A stretch of DNA of 64,000 bases from RBG-13-68-16 sp041494245 (GTDB lineage: Bacteria; Acidobacteriota; Thermoanaerobaculia; Thermoanaerobaculales; Thermoanaerobaculaceae): the NCBI GenBank assembly GCA_041494245.1, contig JBGQAK010000021.1:1-64000 (forward strand). Reading direction: 5' to 3'. Made by a program: the position numbers and the translations under genes. The notes beneath the pieces are model-generated. The model had not been told where the DNA came from, searched no databases, and saw nothing but the letters and a program-made list of their open reading frames with translations. Below, piece by piece: positions 31,761 through 40,056 of the stretch. Numbering within the stretch: position 1 is the stretch's first letter; the number at the start of each line of letters is the position of its first letter.

Positions 31761-32971
31761 CGGAGCTGACGGTGGCGATCGCTGTCCTGGCTGCGGCCAT
31801 CGTGGTTCTCCTGGCGGTGCAGCTCGCGCGCTCGCAGCGGCAGGAGAGAGGGGTGCGGGAGGAGCTGGCGCGCGTCTCCCTGGCGCAGGCGCAGTCGCAG
31901 CGCGACTCGCTGGCGCAGGTGGGTGGGCAGCTCACCTCGGTGGTCGCCGACTTCAACCGGCGCCTCGAGGAGTTCGGGCAGCGCGTGCAGGGCGGCCAGG
32001 CCAGCACCGGGGAGACGCTCCAGAAGGGCCTCGAGGAGGCGCGCCGCACGCTGCAGGAGCAGCTCCAGGGGCTGGTCGGGACCGTCAACGCGCAGCTCGC
32101 GCAGTCGCAGAAGAACCTGGGCGCTCAGTTCGAGGGCGCCACCAAGGTGTTCGGCGAGGTGCGTGGGCAGCTCGGGCAGGTCGCCGAGATGGCCACCCGT
32201 ATGGAGGCGCTCGGGCGCGAGATCGAGGAGCTGCAGGGCATCCTGAAGGCCCCGAAGCTGCGCGGGAACCTCGGTGAAGCACAGCTCGAGGAGTTCCTTC
32301 GCCAGGTGCTGCCCCCGAGCGCCTGGGAGACCCAGTACAAGTTCGCGAACGGCGAGCGCGTGGACGCCGTCATCAGGCTGCGCGACCACATCGTGCCGGT
32401 GGACGCCAAATTCCCCCTCGAGGCGTTCCAGCGCCTACTCGCAGCGGAGGACGATGCGGGGCGAAAGGCAGCGCGCAAGGAGTTCGATCGCGCGGTCAAG
32501 GGGAGGATCGACGAGATCGCCAAGTACATCCGCCCCGGGGAAGGTACCTTCGAGTTCGCGCTGATGTACGTCCCTGCCGAAGCCGTCTACTACGAGATGA
32601 TCGTGCGCGACGAGGGCCTCGGCGAGGGAGTCTCGGTGCTTGCGTACGCGCTGGAGAGGAGGGTCGTCCCCGTCTCTCCCAACTCCTTCTTCGCCTACCT
32701 CTCGACGATCGCCACCGGCCTCAAGGGGATGCAGGTGGAGGCGCGGGCGCGCGAGATCCTGGCGGAGCTGGGACGGCTACAGACCGAGTTCGGCAGGTTC
32801 GCGGAGGCGTTCCGCCTCGTAGGCAACCACCTCGGAAACGCGCAGCGCAAGTACGAGGAGGCGGAGCGCCTCGCCGGGAGGGTCGGTGACCGCCTGGAAG
32901 CGGTCACGCACCGCGAGCTCGAACCGGCGCTGCCATCGGACGAGACACCCTCTTTGCCTGACGGGAACTAG
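31757..32971 (+). CDS. rmuC: DNA recombination protein RmuC
   Basis: RmuC family protein, 404 residues, thought to act as a membrane-anchored nuclease-like factor that limits inversions at short repeats. One transmembrane helix (about residues 4-22) is followed by a long Gln/Glu-rich coiled coil to about residue 165 and the RmuC domain, with GNLGEAQLEEFLRQVL, VDAVIRLRDHIVPVDAKFPLE and FALMYVPAEAVYYEM. It is translationally coupled to plsC (ATGA). Its stop codon TAG is formed with the first two bases of a 184-bp palindromic element. Confidence 0.92.
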   Translation: MTELTVAIAVLAAAIVVLLAVQLARSQRQERGVREELARVSLAQAQSQRDSLAQVGGQLTSVVADFNRRLEEFGQRVQGGQASTGETLQKGLEEARRTLQEQLQGLVGTVNAQLAQSQKNLGAQFEGATKVFGEVRGQLGQVAEMATRMEALGREIEELQGILKAPKLRGNLGEAQLEEFLRQVLPPSAWETQYKFANGERVDAVIRLRDHIVPVDAKFPLEAFQRLLAAEDDAGRKAARKEFDRAVKGRIDEIAKYIRPGEGTFEFALMYVPAEAVYYEMIVRDEGLGEGVSVLAYALERRVVPVSPNSFFAYLSTIATGLKGMQVEARAREILAELGRLQTEFGRFAEAFRLVGNHLGNAQRKYEEAERLAGRVGDRLEAVTHRELEPALPSDETPSLPDGN

Positions 32972-33153
32972 CCCGGACTATTCACGAAGGTGCCTACTGC
33001 GAGCGCGGATTTGGCCGCCCTGGCGGGCGTACTCGGGGCTCGGAGGGTGCCGCCGTACTGGACGAGTACGGCTCCCCTCCTCGCCCCTACGTTCGCCCAC
33101 CATGACAGCCACCTCCGCGCTCTTGCTACGACACCTCATGAATAATCCGGGCT
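32970..33153. mobile_element. MITE-like 184-bp imperfect palindrome
   Basis: The left end AGCCCGGACTATTCACGAAGGTG (first 20 bases of it readable) and the right end, reversed, AGCCCGGATTATTCATGAGG, match with few differences, and pairing continues inward through GAGCGCGGA and GGCGGGCG-like blocks to a perfect centre, GCCGTACT-ggacg-AGTACGGC (33052-33072). The centre of the inner hairpin coincides with the midpoint of the element. No open frame of note is inside. Clear target duplications are not visible. Confidence 0.7.
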
Positions 33154-33154
33154 G

Positions 33155-33226
33155 AGGGCACGGGGCAAGAGGCAAGAGGCAGGGACCAAGGCCGTGCCTC
33201 GTGCCCCATCCCTCATGCCTCGCCCC
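33155..33226. repeat. Heptamer repeats in both orientations
   Basis: Units AGGGCAC, GGGCAAG, AGGCAAG, AGGCAGG run from 33155 to about 33184. After nine bases the complement-type words GTGCCTC, GTGCCCC, ATCCCTC, ATGCCTC follow in exact 7-base register (33194-33221). The array sits directly against the palindromic element. Confidence 0.75.
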
Positions 33227-33255
33227 TTTCTTCTCTTCTGCTACCTTCTTTGTTG

Positions 33256-34518
33256 ATGAACCAGCTGGCGTCCCGCGTCCGGCACGCGTTCCGCGCCCTG
33301 CGGTACCACGACTTCCGAGTCTACTGGGTCGGCCAGTGGCTCTCGGTCAACGGCACCTGGATGCAGACCACCGCCCAGGCGTGGCTCGTGTACCGGCTCA
33401 CCGGCTCGCCCCTCCTGCTCGGCCTCCTCTCCGTCGCGCGGTTCGGGCCCTCTCTGGTGGTCTCCCCAATCGCGGGCGTCATCGCCGACCGCTTTCCACG
33501 CCGGAAGCTCGTCCTGCTCACCCAGTCCGCAAGCCTGGTGCTGGCGAGCTTGATGGCCGCGCTCACGATCTCGGGCGTCGTGCGGGTCTGGCAGGTGCTC
33601 GTGCTGGCGTTCCTGCAGGGGACAGTGGACACACTCGACATGCCCGCACGTCAGACGCTGCAGGTAGATCTCGTCGGGGTCGAGAGCCTGCAGAGCGCCG
33701 TTTCGCTCAACTCCTCCGCGTTCAACGCCGCCCGCATGGTCGGCCCGGCGCTGGCGGGCGTGCTGGTGGCGGCGTACGGGGAGGGGGTGTGCTTCGCGGT
33801 CAACGCGGTCAGCTACCTCGCGGTGCTGGTCGCGCTTCTGACCATCCGCACGGGACCCAGCCCCCGCCCCGCCTCCGGCTCGGTGCGCGACGAGCTCGTC
33901 GAGGGCCTCCGTTACGCCGCCAGCAACCCGCAGGTGCGTCTGGTGCTGACCTCGGTGGCGGTCACCTCGGCGTTCGGCCTCTCCTACATGACGCTGTTGC
34001 CCGTGTTCGCGCGCGACGTCCTGCACTCCGGCGCGCGCGGCTTCGGGCTGCTGATGGCGAGCGGCGGCCTCGGCGCGATCTTCGGGGCGCTGGGGGTGGC
34101 CGCGCGCCGCGGCACGGCCGGCACGACCACCGTGATAGCCGCGGGCCAGGGCGTCCTCGGGCTCGGCCTGGTGGCGCTCGCGCTCACCCGCCACCTCCTG
34201 GCGGCCGGGGCATGGCTCGTGCTGGTCGGCCTGGCGGTGGCGATCCAGCTCTCGACCACCAACGGATTCCTGCAGACGAGCGCGCCGGAGCACCTGCGCG
34301 GGCGGGCGGTGTCGCTCTACCTCTGGATATTCTCCGGTCTCTCGCCGATTGGCGGCTTGGTGGCCGGCTGGGTGGCGGAGCACGTCGGGGCACCGTGGAC
34401 GGCTGCCGGGGCGGGGGCGGCGTGCGTGCTGTCCGCCCTCGTGACCGGCCTCGAAATGCCGTTCGTGCGCCGCGTGTTCGCGAGATCGTCGAGTGCTTCG
34501 ACCGGGAGGGAACCGTGA
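33256..34518 (+). CDS. MFS exporter (EntS-like, MFS_3 type)
   Basis: A 420-residue major facilitator with about 12 transmembrane helices. The first loop has the MFS pattern GVIADRFPRRKLVLLTQ and the N-terminus RALRYHDFRVYWVGQWLSVNGTWMQ (core FRVYWVGQWLS) is typical of the enterobactin-exporter-like subgroup. Substrate unknown. No ribosome site is seen at the ATG 33256, but TACCTT (33242-33247) lies eight bases upstream, consistent with leaderless expression. Its stop overlaps the start of the selenoprotein gene as GTGA. Confidence 0.87.
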   Translation: MNQLASRVRHAFRALRYHDFRVYWVGQWLSVNGTWMQTTAQAWLVYRLTGSPLLLGLLSVARFGPSLVVSPIAGVIADRFPRRKLVLLTQSASLVLASLMAALTISGVVRVWQVLVLAFLQGTVDTLDMPARQTLQVDLVGVESLQSAVSLNSSAFNAARMVGPALAGVLVAAYGEGVCFAVNAVSYLAVLVALLTIRTGPSPRPASGSVRDELVEGLRYAASNPQVRLVLTSVAVTSAFGLSYMTLLPVFARDVLHSGARGFGLLMASGGLGAIFGALGVAARRGTAGTTTVIAAGQGVLGLGLVALALTRHLLAAGAWLVLVGLAVAIQLSTTNGFLQTSAPEHLRGRAVSLYLWIFSGLSPIGGLVAGWVAEHVGAPWTAAGAGAACVLSALVTGLEMPFVRRVFARSSSASTGREP

Positions 34519-34742
34519 AGGTCGAGATCACCTACTGCGTGGTTTGAAACTACGAGCCCAGGGCAGCCGGTCTGGCGGCCGAGCTCAAGAAGGCGTTCGG
34601 GGTCGACGCGAGGCTGGTCAAGGGGTCCGGCGGGATCTTCGACGTCGTGGTGGACGGCACGAGGGTGTTCTCCAAGCACGAGACGGGGCGCTTCCCGGAA
34701 CCCGGCGAGGTCATGGAGCTCCTGCACCGGTCCACAGGCTGA
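34515..34742 (+). CDS. SelW/Rdx-type selenoprotein with in-frame UGA (CxxU)
   Basis: A 75-residue thioredoxin-like protein of the SelT/SelW/SelH (CXXU) family, a presumed thiol redox protein. The translation begins MKVEITYCVVU, where U is TGA at 34545-34547, and continues NYEPRAAGLAAELKKAFG, later VKGSGGIFDVVVDG and FSKHETGRFPEPGEVMELL, which are the conserved family segments. The frame stays open for 64 codons after the TGA and ends at 34740-34742. Start GTG overlaps the MFS stop (GTGA) and has GGGAGGG upstream. A bulged hairpin (34556-34561 with 34572-34576, loop beginning with G) just after the TGA is a candidate bacterial SECIS. No sel genes are in the window. Confidence 0.85.
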
Positions 34743-34759
34743 GAACGGGTTCTCCGTTC
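34743..34759 (+). terminator. Hairpin directly after the selenoprotein stop
   Basis: GAACGG, loop GTTCT, CCGTTC, starting at the first base after the stop codon. Six base pairs, no U-tract, so a weak terminator or mRNA-protecting hairpin. Confidence 0.35.
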
Positions 34760-34861
34760 GGGCTGAAGTGCCAGGATCAGGCAGGATGCGGCGCTCACCG
34801 CACCCTGTGTCCCTCGCGGAATGGCATTGTTTTGGCCTGCGGCCTTGCGGTTGACCTTGTT

Positions 34862-35312
34862 CTTGCTACTTCGTGGTTCTTTGTTTGCCCCGCGGGCTCC
34901 GGAGAGATTGGCCACCCGCGGCACCGGCGATTGAAGCCCCCCACCCTTAGGCTAGAGGCATCAAAGCTGGAGCGGAAATGCTCGGGTGATAGGGGCGCTC
35001 AAGCAGGCCAGTGGCAGAGCGGGGGGGTGGGGGTGAAATCCGCCCCGCGGGCGACAGGAGCTATTCCGGCGGAGCGTGCGGGAACCGAGCGGCCAGGCCG
35101 GCGGGTGGAAACGCTGGCCCCGACCGAGATCCTTATACGAGGAAGGGGAACAGCGAGGGTCCGCACGCCGGTCTGTGCCAGCTCGGTCGCACGCGCAGGC
35201 GGGTCGGAGGGCTGCGCTCGATGCGCAGCCCGAGCGACTGCTCCCAGCCCGCGGCGCAAACAAAGAGCCACGAAGTGGCAAGAAAGAAAAGTGGGCCACC
35301 CGCGGGACCGGC
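34862..35312. repeat. Mosaic of inverted REP-like and direct repeats
   Basis: The 690 bases between the selenoprotein and nadK contain no supportable gene. A 37-base unit at 34862-34898 (CTTGCTACTTCGTGG then TTCTTTGTTTGC) recurs inverted at 35246-35282 with three mismatches; the right copy contains the mini-hairpin GCCAC-TTC-GTGGC. A second 19-base word GGCCACCCGCGG then ACCGGC occurs in direct orientation at 34910-34928 and 35294-35312 with one mismatch. The centre is purine-rich, with a G-tract (35020-35034), and foldable (GAGC-ggaaat-GCTC near 34971-34984). Confidence 0.65.
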
Positions 35313-35420
35313 ACAAAAGGCGTCACGCAGTAAGAGGGAAGAAGCCGGTCGGGGAGTCACGGGGCAGATCAAGGTTCCGACAAATTGAGGAAAAGCAACA
35401 CTCGAGCGCTGCCCGTGGGC

Positions 35421-35426
35421 TAGAAT
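35421..35426 (+). promoter_or_regulatory. -10 element of nadK, six bases from the ATG
   Basis: TAGAAT followed by AGCCGC and the ATG at 35433. There is no Shine-Dalgarno sequence, so a leaderless mRNA is likely. Confidence 0.5.
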
Positions 35427-35432
35427 AGCCGC

Positions 35433-36314
35433 ATGCGGCCTGCGGAATCCCGCCTCTCGCCCGGGCGGGTCGGCATCGCGGTCAAGCTCTCCAGCCCGGA
35501 GGCGGTCGCCCTCGGCAAGGAGATCCTGCGCGAGCTGGCCAACCGGGGCGTGAAGGGCGTCGCCGACGCCGAGTCCGCTTCGGCGCTTGGAGTCCCTTCC
35601 GGACCGGTCCGGGCGGAGCTGGGGCGGCACGTTGACGCGGTGATCGTGCTCGGTGGCGACGGAACCTTCCTGTCCGTGACACGCGGCTGCCCCGCCACCA
35701 CGCCGGTTGCGGGCATCAACATGGGCACCCTCGGCTTCCTCACCGAGCACAGCCGCGAGCAGGCGTTCGACCTGCTCGACGACCTGCTCTCCGGGCAGGT
35801 GGTCATCGAGCGCAGGGACCGCCTTCACGTCAGCGTGCTGGGGGGCGGCGAGAGCCGGGAGTTCCTGGTGCTCAACGACGTGGTGATCAACAAGGCCGCT
35901 CTGGCCCGCATCCTGACGATCAACGTGCAGGTCAACGGGGAGTTCCTCTCCCGCTACCACGCGGATGGCCTGATCCTCGCGACACCGACCGGTTCGACCG
36001 CCTACAACCTCTCCGCTGGAGGGCCGATCGTCCACCCCGGCCTCGCGGCCCTCCTCATCACGCCCATCTGCTCGCACATGCTGACCAACCGGCCGTTGGT
36101 CGTGCCGCTGGATCGCAAGGTCACCGTGTGGCTTGAGAGCGGCGACGAGGAGGTGTACCTCACCCTCGACGGGCAGCACGGGCTGCCGCTGCCCGTGGAC
36201 GCGCGGGTGGAAGTCGGCGCGGCCGCCGAGCCTCTCTCCCTGGTTCGCGACCGACGTGCGAGCTTCTTCTCGATCCTCCACCAGAAGCTGAAGTGGGGCG
36301 AACGGGAGGGGTGA
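35433..36314 (+). CDS. nadK: NAD kinase
   Basis: Phosphorylates NAD to NADP; cytosolic, 293 residues. The nucleotide motif GGDGT is at residues 74-78 with the catalytic Asp76, followed by GINMGTLGFL, the NE/D-type loop LVLNDVVIN, and YHADGLILATPTGSTAYNLSAGGPI. All are NadK hallmarks. The ATG is six bases from its -10 element. The stop precedes the TamB-like gene by one base plus a GTG, so nadK heads an envelope operon. Confidence 0.95.
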   Translation: MRPAESRLSPGRVGIAVKLSSPEAVALGKEILRELANRGVKGVADAESASALGVPSGPVRAELGRHVDAVIVLGGDGTFLSVTRGCPATTPVAGINMGTLGFLTEHSREQAFDLLDDLLSGQVVIERRDRLHVSVLGGGESREFLVLNDVVINKAALARILTINVQVNGEFLSRYHADGLILATPTGSTAYNLSAGGPIVHPGLAALLITPICSHMLTNRPLVVPLDRKVTVWLESGDEEVYLTLDGQHGLPLPVDARVEVGAAAEPLSLVRDRRASFFSILHQKLKWGEREG

Positions 36315-36315
36315 G

Positions 36316-39300
36316 GTGCCCCGGCGCCGCCCCCACCTGACCCGAACCACGATCGGGCTGCTGTTGGCTGTCGCCGGCTGGGTCGGGCTGGTGGCCCTCG
36401 GCTTCTGGATCCTCGACCACCCGCGCACACGGTCCTGGATGGCGAAGGAGCTGACCCGGCGGGTCAGCGCCGCCATCGGCCAGCCGGTGCGGGTGGCGGA
36501 GCTGCGCCTGTCCCTGGCACCGCTCCGGCTGGAGGCCAGGGGGCTCGAGATCGGCCCCGTCGGTGCACCGATGGTCCAGGTCGCTTTGGCGGACGTAACG
36601 GTCGGCGACTTCCGGCTCGCTGACCGCGAAATCGGCGTGGACCACCTCCGTCTCAAGGGCGTCCGGGTGGACATGGAGGTCGCCCCGTCCCCGCAGAAGT
36701 CGTCGCGAGGGTGGATCCGGGTGCTGGTTCGCCAGCTCGAGGTCGAGGACGTCCAGATCACCAAGCTCACGCTCCCGGGCGGCGTGGTTCTCTCGGCGCA
36801 CGACGTCGAGGCACGGTGGAACGGAACGCGGCGCCGCCCGATCAGCTCGGCGGTGGCCCACGTCGGCTCGTTCTCGCTCCAGCTCCCCGGAATGCAGCCG
36901 ATCGCGGGAAGTGTGATGCTGTGGGGGCGGAAGACCGAGCAGGGCTGGGAGCTCGGCCGGCTCAGGGGCCGCGGTCCGCAGTGGTCGGTGGAGGCGAGCG
37001 CGAACAAGGTGGGCCCGCTGGTGCGCGGGGAGGGGGCCGTGACACTCGAGCTCGCGGCGCTGGAGCGCACGCTCGAGTTCGAGGCCGGGCTGCAGGGCAA
37101 CGTCACGGCCAGGTGGCAGGCCACCGTCCAGGGGAAGGACTTCCGCGTCGACGCCACGGTCACGAGCCCGAAGGTCAACGTGAGCCAGCTGGAGTTCGGA
37201 GAGCTGGGCGGGGAGGCCCACCTCTCGCCCGACGGGCTGGAGGCGACGGTCTTCCATGTGAGGTTTGCCGATGGGAGGTTCGAGGGCTCCTACGCGCTCG
37301 GCAGCCTGGGCCCGCCATGGTCCCACCGGATTGCGGCGCGCGGCCAGGGGGTGAGCCTCGCGGCGTTCCTGAGGCAGCTCGGGGCGGACGACGCCGGGCT
37401 GTCCGCGACATGCCGCGTCGACGCCAACGTGGCCTGGAACGGCGGCGCCTTCAAGCAGGGGTTCGGGACCGGCGTGGCGGAGGTCCAGGCCGGTAGAGGC
37501 GACGTGCCGGTGGCCGGGAGGGTCGTGGTCAGCCTCGAAGGCGACGGGGCCCTGGGCTTTGCAGCGCACGGCGCAAGCCTCTCCGGGGGATCACTTGGCT
37601 GGGAGGGGCGGCTCGCGCTCGGGACTTGGCTCCCCGCCTGGAAGCTCCAGGGGGAGAAGGTGCCGGTGGCGGCGATCGCGCGCCTCCTGCGAGGGTGGGT
37701 CGGCACCGACATCCTGCCGCCCCAGCTGCACGGCGAAGTGGCCGCCGACATCAACCTGAGCGGTCCGTTCAACGACCTGGAGGTGGACGGAAAGGTGGCG
37801 GCCGCTCCGGTTGCGTTCGGCCCGGTGGAGGCGGATGGGCTCGAGGGAGCGTTCCACGTGGGTCACGGGGTCCTCTCGGTGCCTGGCGGCGTGGTCCACG
37901 TTGGCCACGGCTGGGTCAGGTGCAGCGGCGAGCTGAGGTACGGGAGGGAGAGCAGCCTCCAGCTCGCCCTCGAAGGAGAGGAGGTGCCGCTCCAACGGAT
38001 GGTCGCCTGGGGCGGCGTCCACGCGCCCCTCGGCGGAACCGTGGGCTTCACCGGAACCCTCTCCGGTACCATCGAGGCTCCTCTGGCCGAGGCCCGCCTG
38101 CGCCTGGCCGACGTGGCAGTGGCCGGAGTCGTATTCGGGGCCGGGACCGGGCAGGTGCACCTGGAGAACGGCGTCGTTTCCGTCTTCGACCTTGCAGTGG
38201 GGCCTTTCGTCGCCTCCGCGAAGGTGGACCTGCGGCGGCGCGAGGCGCTGGTGGACGCCCGGCTCTCCGGCTTTGGGCTGGAGGCGATCGCGCCGCCGCT
38301 CGCGCGCATGGCGGGAGGTGCGCTCGACTGCACTCTGCACGGCGCGTTCCCGTTCGACAGCCCGGCGGGGAGGCTCGAGATGACCAGCACGGGAGGGGCG
38401 CGCGGGCTGGTCGAGCTGGACGCCCAGGGGATGCGCGTCGAGCTGTCCCGCCCGAAGGTCTGGCACCTGGCCGCCGACCTCCGCCGCAGCGAGAGCGAGT
38501 TCCGCGGCAAGGTGGATTTCGGCGTCGACTCGTGGCACCTGTTGGCCAAGGACCTCGCCGGCGCCGAGCTCCCGGTCGAAGGACGCATGGCCGGGGAGGC
38601 AAACGTGCGGCTCGCGCCTCCCCAGCTCCCCCACATCGAGGGCTTTGTGCGCGAGCTGGAGGTGGAGCTGGAGGGGGAGAAGGCCGCCCTCGAGAAACCG
38701 GCCCACTTCGTCATCGACGGCGGTTCGGTCCGGCTCGACGGCGCGACGCTGGTGGGCAGGAGGGCAAACCTCTTCGTCAGGGCGGCGCGAGCGGCTGACG
38801 GCACCCTCTCGGGGAACGTCTCGGGTGAGCTCCCCGGGGAGCTCCTGGGGTTGGTGTGGAGGGAGGCCAAGCCGAGGGGGCACGTCGAGTTGCTGGGCGA
38901 GATCTCCGGCAGCGATGCGGCGCCCAGGTTCGAGGGCATCGGCCGCGTCTCCGACGGTTCGCTGCGGTTGCCGGGCCTGCCCGAGCCCGTGACGCGCATC
39001 GCGGGGGTCGTCGAGTTCATCCCCGAGGTGATCAGGCTCGACGGCCTCAGCTTCGCGATGCTGGGTGGCAGGGGGGTCTGCGACGGGCGCGTGGTCCTCG
39101 TGCCGGACTTCGAGCTCGATCTGGCGCTCCACGCCGACGGCGCGGTCTGGCCGCTCATCCTCGGTCTCAGGCCGATCCTCACGGGGGACCTGCGTCTGGT
39201 CGGCCGACTCGACGGCCTGCTGCTGAGCGGCAAGCTCACGCTGCAGCGCACGTTCTACCGCAGCAATCTCGACCTGCAGAAGCTCATCGTCGAGAATCTG

Positions 39301-40056
39301 CGCGCGCCCGAGCGCGGGCGATCGGGCGAGGGTTCGCCCATGACGCTGAACATCACGGTGGACGTGCCCGGCACGTTCGAGATGCAGAGCCCGTTGGCGC
39401 GCCTCACGGCGAAGGGTTCGCTGCGCATCGTCGGCACGACCGCCGCGTACGGCGTGCTGGGCAGGCTGGAGGCCCTGCCGGGAGGCGAGCTCGAGTTCTC
39501 GGGCACCCGTTACGAGCTCGACCGCGGCGTGATGATGTTTGGCAGCCCCGACCGGCTCGAGCCTCGGCTGGACGTCCTGGCGCGCACCACCGTCCAGTCG
39601 TACGACATCACGGTCAGCCTGATCGGCACCCTCGACCGCATGACCCCGACCTTCAGCAGCATCCCGGCGCTCCCTGAAATGGACATCGTCTCGCTGCTCT
39701 TCGTGGGCCGCCGGGCCAGTGAGGCCACCTCGTCCCAGACCGGGGCGGCGGCCTCGACGTTCATCACAGGGGAGCTGGCCGGGGTCGTTACCAAGCGCGC
39801 CCGCAGCCTGCTTGACGTCGACCAGCTCCAGGTGGACCCCTTCGCCTCCACCCAGAGCGGCAGCCCCACGGCGCGGCTGACCGTCGCAAAGCAGCTCACG
39901 CGCGACTGGCTCTTCACAGTTTCCACCAACCTCACCTCGAACCGCGAGGAGATCTTGACCAGCCGGTGGCGGCTGGGTCAGGGCATCTACCTCGAGGCGG
40001 CCCGCGAGGCCGACGGCTCATTCTCGATGGTGGTCAAGTGGCAGCGCCGCTACTGA
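36316..40056 (+). CDS. TamB-like inner-membrane/periplasmic protein (DUF490)
   Basis: A 1246-residue protein with a single N-terminal membrane anchor (about residues 12-32) and a long series of beta-strand-rich repeats, the AsmA/TamB architecture thought to form a hydrophobic groove for lipid transport between membranes. The C-terminal DUF490 region is recognisable: GELEFSGTRYELDRGVMMFG, DITVSLIGTLDRM, SIPALPEMDIVSLLFVGR. The GTG at 36316 has GGGAGGGG upstream. It overlaps the downstream Omp85 gene, its expected partner, by 19 bases. Confidence 0.88.
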   Translation: MPRRRPHLTRTTIGLLLAVAGWVGLVALGFWILDHPRTRSWMAKELTRRVSAAIGQPVRVAELRLSLAPLRLEARGLEIGPVGAPMVQVALADVTVGDFRLADREIGVDHLRLKGVRVDMEVAPSPQKSSRGWIRVLVRQLEVEDVQITKLTLPGGVVLSAHDVEARWNGTRRRPISSAVAHVGSFSLQLPGMQPIAGSVMLWGRKTEQGWELGRLRGRGPQWSVEASANKVGPLVRGEGAVTLELAALERTLEFEAGLQGNVTARWQATVQGKDFRVDATVTSPKVNVSQLEFGELGGEAHLSPDGLEATVFHVRFADGRFEGSYALGSLGPPWSHRIAARGQGVSLAAFLRQLGADDAGLSATCRVDANVAWNGGAFKQGFGTGVAEVQAGRGDVPVAGRVVVSLEGDGALGFAAHGASLSGGSLGWEGRLALGTWLPAWKLQGEKVPVAAIARLLRGWVGTDILPPQLHGEVAADINLSGPFNDLEVDGKVAAAPVAFGPVEADGLEGAFHVGHGVLSVPGGVVHVGHGWVRCSGELRYGRESSLQLALEGEEVPLQRMVAWGGVHAPLGGTVGFTGTLSGTIEAPLAEARLRLADVAVAGVVFGAGTGQVHLENGVVSVFDLAVGPFVASAKVDLRRREALVDARLSGFGLEAIAPPLARMAGGALDCTLHGAFPFDSPAGRLEMTSTGGARGLVELDAQGMRVELSRPKVWHLAADLRRSESEFRGKVDFGVDSWHLLAKDLAGAELPVEGRMAGEANVRLAPPQLPHIEGFVRELEVELEGEKAALEKPAHFVIDGGSVRLDGATLVGRRANLFVRAARAADGTLSGNVSGELPGELLGLVWREAKPRGHVELLGEISGSDAAPRFEGIGRVSDGSLRLPGLPEPVTRIAGVVEFIPEVIRLDGLSFAMLGGRGVCDGRVVLVPDFELDLALHADGAVWPLILGLRPILTGDLRLVGRLDGLLLSGKLTLQRTFYRSNLDLQKLIVENLRAPERGRSGEGSPMTLNITVDVPGTFEMQSPLARLTAKGSLRIVGTTAAYGVLGRLEALPGGELEFSGTRYELDRGVMMFGSPDRLEPRLDVLARTTVQSYDITVSLIGTLDRMTPTFSSIPALPEMDIVSLLFVGRRASEATSSQTGAAASTFITGELAGVVTKRARSLLDVDQLQVDPFASTQSGSPTARLTVAKQLTRDWLFTVSTNLTSNREEILTSRWRLGQGIYLEAAREADGSFSMVVKWQRRY

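Noticed and set aside
34515..34547. The TGA at 34545 as a true stop (ten-codon ORF or pseudogene)
   Set aside because: The conserved SelW frame continues without any other lesion for 64 codons, and the TGA falls exactly at the CxxU redox position.
34971..34984. Hammerhead-like three-way junction in the repeat mosaic
   Set aside because: The CTGATGA and GAAA core sequences of a hammerhead are not present in the required arrangement.
34493..35428. 311-codon plus-strand frame across the selenoprotein and repeat mosaic
   Set aside because: It is out of frame with the conserved protein, and its translation is low-complexity Arg/Gly-rich without family match.
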